This document shows, in pieces, positions 10,401 to 18,752 of a DNA stretch of 18,752 bases. A program made the translations under genes and the position numbers. Within the stretch, counting starts at the first letter, position 1; each line of letters starts with the position of its first letter. The notes beneath the pieces are model-generated. The model ran no database searches and was not told the DNA's origin. It saw nothing but the letters and a program-made list of their open reading frames with translations. The stretch is from Fomitopsis serialis (taxonomy: Eukaryota; Basidiomycota; Agaricomycetes; Polyporales; Fomitopsidaceae), in assembly GCF_022376445.1 (NCBI RefSeq), contig NW_025955607.1:1-18752 (forward strand). The letters run 5' to 3'.

Positions 10401-11475
10401 ATGTCAAGTATTGTGCCCATCGCCGCAGGGTCCCGCCGATCTCGCAAACGCCCCCGTGCAGTTGAACTTGACGCGAGCTCCGTCGCCGACGTGAACGGTA
10501 CAGACTTGGAGATCAACTTTAAGAAGGATGACAACTTCTGGTACCCAGACGGAAGCGTTGTCCTACTCGCGCAGAACGTTGGCTTTAAGGTGTACAGAGG
10601 GCTTCTCGCATAGCAGTCGGAAGTGTTCGCCGACCTCTTCACGCTTCCTCAACTACCTGAGGCACAGGCCCTCGAAGATTGCCCTCGGTGCACCTGTCTG
10701 ACACGGCACAGAAGCTGCGGGCCCTACTGTCAGTCATGATTCATGGACGAAAGTGCATCTCCTCTTTTCATATCGCTCCGCTGATTTACTCCTCTAGGTA
10801 CACTATCGACGACAGCGCCCACCTCGAGGAGATCGTGGCATAGGCTCGCATGAGCCATAAATATCACATTCAGGACCTGCTCGAAGACGCGATGCAGCGT
10901 CTCAAGCGGTTCTTCCCCAACCGTTTTGTCGACGTCTCGGACGACCCCAACACGGTGCAGCGGAAGCATGCCATCGCAGTGCTCAATCTCGCACGGCTGC
11001 ACCGACGATGCTGCCGTCGGCACTCTACTACTGTTGTATGCTCGACAGTCGCATTCTCATGCGCGGGTCCCCTCGTTCCGATGGCATCGCTGACCGCCTG
11101 GCTCAGCGAGATGCGGTGCGGTGCTTTGAGGGGAAAACGAAGCTCGCAGGCCAATGGATGTTCTGTCTTTCGAGGATTTGCCGACCCACGATGGGCGAGG
11201 CGTGCAGGACACCGGACGTGTGCGGGCTGACGATCATCCGCCTTCACGACACACTCGCAATTGGAGAGGGGAGCGTGGGTAAGACCGACGCCCTCACGTC
11301 GTGGCGCACGGGCATGGATCGAGCGATGAGAGAGCACCGCGAGCTGTCGTACCTCTGCGCTGCGTGTCGTATGATGCTGTATAAGCGAGATATGGCTGAA
11401 CGTCAACGGGTCTGGCGGGAGTTGCCGTCTTTCTTCGATTCGGTGCTCGCCGGCTGGGAGGGAATTGCTAGCTGA
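10401..11475 (+). pseudogene. BTB/POZ domain gene, copy 3, degenerate
   Basis: Clear homologue of copies 1 and 2 but broken. From the ATG at 10401 it has the RKRPR patch and the BTB start NFWYPDGSVVLLAQNVGF, KVYRGLLA. Then come a TAG stop (10611-10613), where copy 2 has Glu; a one-base frameshift near 10680-10685, after which SVHLSDTAQKLRALLS resumes in another frame; an apparent intron 10753-10797 at the position conserved in the family; a second TAG at 10841-10843; and a loss of about 7 nt at 11000-11007 between NLARL and MLPSALYYCC. The 3' part then stays open to TGA 11473-11475, with ACRTPDVC and LCAACRMMLYKRDMAERQ then VWRELPSFF, matching the family C-terminus. With four independent lesions it cannot encode a full-length product. 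Confidence 0.88.
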
Positions 11476-11735
11476 TTGAGATGCTTGACAAGTGCAATGT
11501 GAGTTGTATGTATATATCCTGACTCGACTCGAGCCTCGAATGTTTTGTAGTAACGTCCCAACGTTTCATTAGGACAACAGTAGCTCATGTTATTCCTATG
11601 AATAACTATTTACATTATCTTCTACTACACTATGTTCACCTTACGTTCATCACAACATGTGACAATTGATCCTCTAAGTACATTCCTGCCGGTTTGACCA
11701 AGACAAGCAAGGCAATTCGAACCAAGCCGTCACAG

Positions 11736-13917
11736 TCAGTGACGCGGCGTAAGTACAACAAGTAGTGGCCCCCTAATGGTAACAAAGAGGTCGCGCAGGT
11801 CCTCTCTCCATCGCTCGGCATCGAATCCGTCCTTCAAGCGCAAGTCGAAAGCCCGCAGGACGTACACCAGGACCATGCGCATCTCGATGAGTGCCAACGG
11901 GCGCCCTACGCAATTGGCAGGGCCCGTCGAGAAGGGCATGAAGGCATCGGTGTTCAGTATGATGTTGGGGTTGTGGTCCTTTTCGATCCATCGCTCGGGC
12001 CAGAAGCGGTCTGGGTCGGGAGAGAAATACCGTGGGTCGCGGTGGTAGACGTATGGCGGGGAGTACACTGCGGTGCCCTCTGATATGAAGATCCTGGGAT
12101 GAACCGCATCAGAGTCTCAGTCACAAGGGATGTATAAGCACTCACTGTCTTCCGAGCATGTGGCCGCCGCTACCTTCGGTAGGCGCACGTTGTAGAGACG
12201 TCGCGCCCGGAGGGTGGAGCCGGAGCGTTTCGTTGCTACCCAATAGGGAGGCTATCAATCACGGCTCAACGACAACTGAGGGAAGCACTACAGACATGAT
12301 GGCGTTCAAGTAAGGCAACTGCGCCATCTTCGCCGTATCCGTCGGTTCGCTTTCGTGGGGCGGGAAGGCCTCGTCAATCTCGACTTGCAAGCGCGCGTAA
12401 CACGTCGGGTGCGAGGCCAGGAGACAGAATGCGGCGGTTAAGGCCACGGCAGTGGTGTCGGAGCCTGCTATGATAGCGGTGACCATGTTAGATATGAGGT
12501 ATGGCACAGTAGGGCGTTGCTTCTCCAGACCGGCTTCGTCTGCCTAGGGGATGGTCTCAGTCGTTATCGTGGGTCTGTAAGGATTGCAGAATAGCTCACG
12601 AGGTGGTAAAAGAGATCGTCGTGTACGGAGCCTGCCTGGAGTCGCCGCAGCGTTTGTGTATAGGCGAACATCCCCAGGCCCTTCATCTGCTTCGCGACGA
12701 ACGGAAGGTTCACGACTGCCCCAACACACCAAGGTATATGTTGGATCAATGCTGTTGGACTGAGGAAGATCGTTTATACCGCTTATGAGCTGGCAGCTGG
12801 AGATGACTCACTACAACCCAGATTCTACGGTATGAACCAAACCATTTTTGTCGCCCTCCGTGAGCAGCTCAAACGGTCCTCCGAAACTGCTTTCGGTTAG
12901 CAACACCACAAAATGATGTATTCTAAGGACTTACACAAAGTCACCCATGAAATCAAACCTAGATGTCCGACCGTCAGCCATACGAGGATGTACATCTGTC
13001 TAACGAACTTACGAGAAGAAGCTGAGCCACTGCGACAGATCGACCGCGTTCTCCTGCTGCGCATCAGCACTACAGCGTTTCTTGAGCTCATCCACCAGTT
13101 GGGACGCCAGGCGTATCACAGTGGGCTCATATCGCTTCACTGCGGAGCTTGTGAAGGCACGGTTCCACACGCGACGATTCTCCGCGTGCACCCCTTTGTC
13201 GCGAGCATTGATGAGGGTACCTTTCGGATGGGTATTCGCGGAACCTTTCTTCCCGCCGATCTGTCGCCCCTTCCAAACTGCAGCGAAAGGTGTGTCGTGG
13301 GGTGAGCAACTTTGTACCATAACAGTGGAGTAGCACGTACGAGGTCCCTTGGGCATGCCATCCGGTCCCATGATATTGGGGAGAAGCTCTGCATCCACGA
13401 TTGACAGCTCATTCGGACCTATGTGAAATTCAACGAATGCAGTACCGTCCACAAGACTCGTCGCTCGTACCTACACGGACTATGGAGCCGTACTTCCGGT
13501 GCATCCGAAGGAAGTAATGATGCTGCTTGCCGGTGGAGGCCACATAGACAAGAGTAAGTTTGGACAGCTTGCCAAGGAGCGGCCCGGGGTACCTGTATAG
13601 TGGGTGAAACGGCGAAAGACGGTAGGCAACAATGCAAGCCAGGATGATTCCATAGTGAACTGTGTAGGCAGTTAACACTGCAGCTACGGTCGAGCTCATT
13701 GGTGACCCAAGGAGGACTGCTGGTATAGCAGGTGTGAAACCGAGCAAAACGCTCAGCGACACAATGTCGGTGGGTTCATAATGCTTGAACCAAAGGTAGG
13801 TTACCTACGCCATGTCAGAGAAGGTCCAGCAGAGGTAATGAGGAAGTCACTCACTACGGCCAGCGCAGTAGTCATCGCAAGGCCGCTGTCTACAGACGTG
13901 GTGTTCACCAGCACCAT
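11736..13917 (-). CDS. Cytochrome P450 monooxygenase, 10 exons (564 aa)
   Basis: Haem-thiolate monooxygenase, expected to sit in the ER membrane and to take electrons from NADPH-P450 reductase. Exons on the minus strand: 13917-13855, 13804-13471, 13418-13341, 13277-13013, 12958-12935, 12886-12812, 12759-12600, 12543-12296, 12235-12146 and 12093-11736. Introns are 48-63 nt, all GT-AG, with matching phases. Visible hallmarks: a hydrophobic N-terminus with WFKHYEPTD, SLSVLLGFTPAIPAVLLG and a second hydrophobic stretch before PLYRYPGP; I-helix AGSDTT (359-364); ETLR (Glu418, Arg421); PERW (478-481); haem loop FSTGPANCVG with Cys507. Nothing essential is missing, so it is probably functional. The start Met rests on the small first exon, inferred from splice signals; a later Met (13699) would remove the first anchor. 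Substrate and CYP family number cannot be set from sequence reading alone. The 3' end is 260 bp from the copy 3 BTB pseudogene, convergent. Confidence 0.92.
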
Positions 13918-15910
13918 CACCGCAAACGAAAGCTGCGAAGGTATGTACGTCGTGGTCTGCAGCTGAGTGAGACGCGTCAAATGCGAGAGCGGTGAGTTCG
14001 GACACCTCCTCCTTATCACGAAACCGGAACCGTGATACTAGGCCCGTAGCGGAGCGTTTCGACTCACCGCCACCTAGTACTAGTACGAGCGGTGCCGGTG
14101 ATCTTCATGGACAGCCTTCTAGCAATGTATCTACGTCTTGGAGCGCCGACGCACGTTATCCGACTGTCGTAGGCCCACAAACGCCCGGCGGGCCAGAATG
14201 GAACGAGTGGGATCGTAGAGAAACACGCCGTCTGCAGCCCTCGCATTGTGCAGTTTCTATGCCAATCGGATGAGACAAGCTGGCCATCGCCTGAGAGCAG
14301 AAACTGGTAAGAGACGGCCTGCGTTTTACCCAGCGCGCGATGCGGTCTGGCCACGGTAACAACTGTCTACTATCAGATCTGAGACAGTACCACACAGTCT
14401 AAGTACAATACGCGCGCGCTGCAATTTGAATGCGCGTGAGTTCACAACGCGGTCACGAGATCGATGCAGTCGTCGCGTTCAAATTTTAATTTCAGACTTG
14501 CTTCCTCCTCCTATGCATACCTAAACTTGCATGTCACGGCTTGCCTGAGCGAACCCATCTGGAGCCCTATTTTTTGTCGCTCTATCGTACGGTCACGCTT
14601 ATCGCCACATTTTGCCTGACGCTGGGCGAGATCCTCAACTGATAAGTAGCTTGCTGCAAGCCTGCAATCAATGCGAACATTGACGATGGACTGAAGTTTT
14701 TGGGATACACATTTAGCTGCCATTTGGTCTTGATGGAAACTTGTATATGTATGATCTTGCGACCAGATCTCCTTCTACATCGGTGAGTGCGGTGACTATA
14801 TGCGCTCTTCTGAGACATGAAGCTCACATGTTCCCGCTTGCTGTAGGACGACGGCACCCAAATTCCATAGCTTGCAGGATCTTATCCAGAACTGTTGTCT
14901 TTATGCCAGGAAATGTCGTCGAGGCGGCGGCAGTCGTTGGATAGTATCATAGTCACTATGATGATCACGGCAACAGTGGTACGCCTGGACATACTAGACG
15001 CGTGAACACCGTCTTCGTCTTTTAACCTCGACTCAATAGCAGACCTTTGGACAATTAAAACAGTATGCTGTTCTTCAGCGCCCGGCCAAATTGCACGAAC
15101 AGCAGGTGTGGCTGCCATCGAAGTATTAGACCACTTCCACTTCGACAGTCGCAGAGCTTGGGCTTGCTTACTTGTAACTTACCAGTTGGCCAATACAGGA
15201 CCCGAGCAAGCGCCGGCACTGCTGGATAGGTGCGCTGAATGCTACAACAGCATTGGGTAACCGGACTGGGCAAGGTTTTGGCGTGTGCGTGCTCTAGTCT
15301 TGGGCTGTATGATGAGCATGCTATAGCAATCCACACGGTACGTCAATACATCGCATCCGGATCATCAGGATAGACGAATTGAACTCCAGGAGCTCGAGGC
15401 GGCTTCTCTAGCTGGGCAAAATGTCGCACCCAAGGTGCCGCTCATCGCAAACATTGCAATCGTCGGTCCCCTGGTCTCCACCTCTTGTGTGAGCCTTTCT
15501 CATGTTAACATGCCCTCCTCGTCGTACCCGATAAATATCTGCTTATAGTGAGGTCGCCACGGCAGTTATATCATCATGCACTCAACTTCGTCGCATCGTA
15601 CTCGTTTGAGTGGACAATGCACATGGAGCTCACGCAATACATGCAATCGGAAGGATCAATCATCAGGCTGTCTCGTACGATTTTACATCGTTCGACAACA
15701 GGCGACACTATCAAGCCAAGTGTTGAGGGCCTTCCTTTGACTTGGGACATGGACTCGGATCACATCCATCCATCTACGGGAGCCACGATCTTAAGGGAGC
15801 TTCGCACTGTCACCTTGCCACGAGGATAGCTTCTCGCTGTATCAACGGTGGCGAAACGACCTGATGTCTTTCGGTTGTGGAACAGCGGCTCCCCGCAAGC
15901 TCCTCGACAC
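13918..15910. other. P450 upstream region and unassigned sequence
   Basis: Nothing I can name. A plus-strand open frame at 13971-14273 is Ser/Pro/Thr-rich (PPPSTSTSGAG, PQTPGGPEWNEW) but has no ATG. It begins right after a stop and could only be an internal exon. Minus-strand ORFs at 15336-15055 and 15118-14882, and a plus-strand ORF at 15548-15829, carry no recognisable motif. The P450 promoter should lie just above 13917, but I see no TATA box there. Confidence 0.45.
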
Positions 15911-16268
15911 TTACATAGGGGAATGTTTATACATCAACACTTTTGATTGCCAACTGAAGCCATATCCAAAAGGCTCTAAGACGGGTGCGTGTTCCTCGAT
16001 TACGAGTATGTGACTAACCACATACCCAAATATCTCGTCCGTTCGCACAAGTACAGCTTCTTCGACACTCTTCGGTAACCGCGAGCGGTAGCGCTGAAGC
16101 CTAGAGCAACGTGTTAAAGCCCTTTCACGTACCCACTGGCAGGCAAGTATATCGCTAGGCGACCGCAAGTGCCTTGATGGGCTTTGTCAAAAATACGTAC
16201 GGCAGTCCGTGGTCTCCTTCCGGCGTGGACACAACGTCCTTCCCCATCTCCGTACAGACGTTCACCAT
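15911..16268 (-). CDS. Weak candidate: two-exon ORF of unknown function
   Basis: Minus-strand ATG at 16268 opens MVNVCTEMGKDVV, then STPEGDHGL, and reaches a strong donor (GTACGT) at 16200. A 46-nt GT-AG intron (16155-16200) joins it in phase to a frame that stays open to 15911 and contains DILACQWVRERALTRC, SRLPKSVEEAVLVRTDEIFG, and EEHAPVLEPFGYGFSW. The amino-acid mix looks more like protein than the surroundings do, and the last codons are followed by GTAAGT, so it may continue into another exon towards lower coordinates. I do not recognise the family. It could be a partial gene, a relic of a mobile element, or chance. Confidence 0.25.
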
Positions 16269-17206
16269 CCCAGCGACGCCTCCCGTGCGTCAGCCGTCAG
16301 CGACATCCATACGCCGACAGGCGTCCAAAACTCACACCGCAGCTGGCAGGACTCCTATCGCGGTACGATCACCTCCTCATCCTAGCCCGGCAGTTATCTG
16401 ATTGATCCCTATTCACCATTGGCGTCCGTGCGATGGACGCGCGAGCATTGCGGCTCCGAGAGCTACGCCCGTATATGGAGATTGATCCCCCCGGTCTAAG
16501 ATGCACTGGACGCGGCGGCCGGGCTCGCTATAGAAGTTTGGATCTTAACCTTGTCAAGAGATCTGTACATACCGTGGCTGCCAGTGAGCAGCCACGCATG
16601 GACCTTGTACAAACCTTCAAGTTGTATTGGTGAAGATGGCCGTCCATGGATTCTCGAGCACACTAACCCAACGCTGGCCGGCGTACATCCGGGGTCGTCA
16701 TTCCGGTTACTCTACCGGTCTCGTCCCAGGCTTTGAATCTCCGGGGCGCAAAAACAGCAACGTGCTGACATAGAGGGGTCGGACGATTGGTCGGCTCCTG
16801 CCCCTTGGAGCCGTCATAGCCGCTTACAATCGACCGCGCTGCCTCCTCCAAGTCCTTTCTCCTACCTTCTCCCTTTTCACGCCGCGCCAAGCTCACGTAC
16901 GCTGCCAAATCCAGCCGCCGCCTCGCCGGGCAGTCGCACTCTGTCTCCAGCAGCAAGAGCACTGCCGATCTCTGTCATAGGCTCGGTGCCAAGCTCGCTG
17001 ACATTAGTGGCTTCGAATGGCACCCGGAACGCAGGCCCGCAGCGTCGCGCCCCTACTGCCCTCAAACCACGCCAACCGCCGCCGAAGAAAGTCCGTGTCT
17101 ACGAAACGCCCGCGGCTCCACATTTTCGCAGCGCAACTCAGGCGCAACTGGTCCAGAGTCTGCACGCCCGCTGCGAACGGCAGCGGCTTCGCAGGCGTCT
17201 GCGGGC

Positions 17207-17226
17207 CCTGAGGCCTGAGGCCTGAG
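17207..17226. repeat. 7-bp tandem repeat, CCTGAGG x2.9
   Basis: Three consecutive CCTGAGG units, the last one base short, contain overlapping AGGCCT palindromes. Short slippage-type repeat. Confidence 0.8.
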
Positions 17227-18153
17227 CTGCATCTCTCCCGCGTTCCTCAGCGGCCATGCGATGCGGGGAAGATGGCGTCTCCGCTGACGTACAGGGCCAT
17301 CCCCGGCTACCCCTTACCAGCTTGCGCCCCTCCGTGAGGCCCGGAGAGGACGTTCGCGACGGGTCGTGCTCAGGAGAGCTGTCGCCGCCAGGTTATCGCG
17401 GCCAGCAATGTCGGCTCATGAGCTCATCAATGTATTTTCATTGTCGGCACGCATCCGCGCACCCGCCGTGTCCGGGCGAAACAATAGGCGATAGTAGTTA
17501 TGATGCTATGATGACGGTGCGGCCGTACTGTTATTGCCTCCTTGCTACTCTCCGAGTCGAGTCTGAATCTGATCAACACAAGCGCATGCCCAGGGCCACA
17601 GTGCCCGCTTCGCCCAGCTCCGGGCAGCGCAGTCCAATCCCGTCGAACCCCACCCAGCCCAGATTCATCGAACCACCTCCCCTATGGATCCCTCTCCCTG
17701 TCACATCTAGCCTCCCGGCCTCCGCAGGCCCTCGTAAGCCCCTCTCCACCCACTGGCAGGACACACCCAGCCCGAAGCCTGACGTGCTTCCGAGGGCGTC
17801 CTGTGCGACCGGACGTAAGCACGCATCCACACCCGCGTCGCCGTCCAATCCGCCCAGCCCCCCACGCTGCTTCTGGGCTGCGCGAAGCACCCGCAGCCCG
17901 GCCGCCCCTGGTTCCCCGCATCCACCACCCACTCTGTTGATCGCACGCCCCGCATCCATCGCGCTACTTATCGCCATCGATCGCGGGGTAGCCTGGGGTA
18001 CGCCGGCCGTGATTCGCCGGTGCGTGCGTCTGTGACGGGAAGAGATTGGAGGACGCGCGAGACGCAGAGGCGAGCGACGGCGGGCTGGCATGAGAATGAG
18101 AGACTTCGGAGACGTGCCAGGGGCCGGCGCGCCGCGGCCGGGCCACTAGCGCG

Positions 18154-18174
18154 CCCCGCACCCCGCACCCCGCA
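18154..18174. repeat. 7-bp tandem repeat, CCCCGCA x3
   Basis: Three perfect head-to-tail CCCCGCA units in the GC-rich region. Confidence 0.85.
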
Positions 18175-18243
18175 TGCTCTTCGGCCCCCCGTTCCTGTCG
18201 ACGTTCGGGTGCCAGTGACTTAGCTCTGTACCTCCCGCGGGCT

Positions 18244-18273
18244 GCGTCCTGCAGGCTGCCAGCGTCCTGCAGG
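18244..18273. repeat. 12-bp direct repeat GCGTCCTGCAGG x2
   Basis: Two perfect copies (18244-18255 and 18262-18273) separated by 6 nt; each contains the palindrome CCTGCAGG. Confidence 0.85.
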
Positions 18274-18730
18274 GCTAGCCCCGCAACGCCGGCTCCACCA
18301 TACTCTCGCCCCACCGACGGCCTGATGGGAGGGGACGCATTTGGGCGGCATGAGAACGCACGCACGGATCCAGTGCGCCCGGCCTTTGGTAAGCTGCTCT
18401 TATGTAGCACATACGTACTGCATCCCGATCGCGCACGGTATGACGCCGCGGAGGGAGGGTAAACCGTTCCCCCCGTCCAGGCTACCGAAGCGACCGAGAG
18501 TGAGAGCGCGCGCGATCTCTGCCGCAAACGTGGCTGGCTCACGACACACGGACACGCACGAACCACCGACCTTCATAGAGACGCGCTGACCATAGACGAC
18601 CGGTGCTCAGAACTGTATGCCATACCATGCAAGTGAGTGCCAGCGTGAGTAGCGATACTGTACAAGTGCAGAGTGTTCACACACACCCCCGTACGCGAGT
18701 CGAGTCGAGACAGACGGGTACGTACGACGG

Positions 18731-18742
18731 AGAGTATAAACG
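18731..18742 (+). promoter_or_regulatory. Possible TATA box of a gene beyond the window
   Basis: AGAGTATAAACG holds a consensus TATAAA at 18735-18740, the best TATA match in this end of the window. A plus-strand gene could start just outside; nothing downstream is available to test it. Confidence 0.2.
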
Positions 18743-18752
18743 AGCAGCCGGG

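Larger units (their letters stand above)
16269..18752. other. GC-rich region without recognisable genes
   Basis: From about 16,650 on, the sequence is markedly richer in C/G and CpG than the rest of the window. Long ORFs overlap on both strands (for example 17256-18035 on + and 18566-17964 and 18091-17573 on -), rich in P/S/R/A/G, with no motif and no intron logic. This is what composition alone would produce. Short tandem and direct repeats are scattered through it (listed separately). Confidence 0.5.

Noticed and set aside
10611..10843. Readthrough or recoding of TAG codons to keep BTB copy 3 functional
   Set aside because: The same gene also has two frameshifts, so stop-codon recoding alone could not restore it.
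13471..13699. P450 start at the ATG at 13699
   Set aside because: The frame stays open upstream with a protein-like segment (WFKHYEPTD) and a phase-matched intron leading to a small first exon, typical of related fungal P450s.
17256..18566. Long ORFs on both strands (259 aa on +, 200 and 172 aa on -)
   Set aside because: They overlap one another, are P/S/R/A/G-rich with no motif or intron structure, and follow from high GC content.
1..18752. tRNA or rRNA genes, CRISPR arrays, intact transposons with terminal repeats
   Set aside because: Scanned by eye for tRNA B-box-like words, regularly spaced repeats and transposase or reverse-transcriptase motifs; found none that hold up.

Overview
The window looks like nuclear DNA from a filamentous basidiomycete (Agaricomycetes). 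The protein-coding genes are cut by many short GT-AG introns of about 45-75 nt, some with visible CTAAC/CTGAC-like branch sites. The gene families fit as well: a multi-intron ER-type cytochrome P450 with a long N-terminal anchor, a YakC-like aldo-keto reductase, and a small cluster of the roughly 350-residue BTB/POZ proteins that are heavily expanded in mushroom-forming fungi. I saw no bacterial operons, tRNAs, rRNAs, CRISPR arrays or intact transposons.

Layout. 1-1014 (-): a short-chain dehydrogenase/reductase gene whose 3' end lies outside the window. Its seven visible exons splice cleanly apart from a one-base frameshift in exon 2. 2603-4111 (+): a complete seven-exon aldo-keto reductase (351 aa). 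About 4966-5115 (-): a decayed septin GTPase fragment, followed by a CTCGCC-rich low-complexity tract and a GC-rich inverted repeat. 6904-8017 (+), 8872-9989 (-) and 10401-11475 (+): three related BTB/POZ genes. The first two converge tail-to-tail and are intact, both 352 aa. The third is head-to-head with the second and is a pseudogene with two in-frame stops and two frameshifts. 11736-13917 (-): a complete ten-exon cytochrome P450 (564 aa). From about 13.9 kb to the end there is no gene I can name. That stretch holds one weak two-exon candidate (15911-16268, -) and a GC-rich, repeat-peppered region in which ORFs stay open on both strands by composition alone.

How the genes might work together. 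The SDR, AKR and P450 are all NAD(P)H- or oxygen-dependent oxidoreductases of the kind used in secondary metabolism or detoxification. With no synthase in view and BTB genes between them, a shared pathway is only a hypothesis. The most informative features are the BTB family cluster (duplication, decay, a conserved intron position, and a conserved C-terminal Cys/His pattern outside the BTB fold), the septin relic, and the nearly intact SDR.
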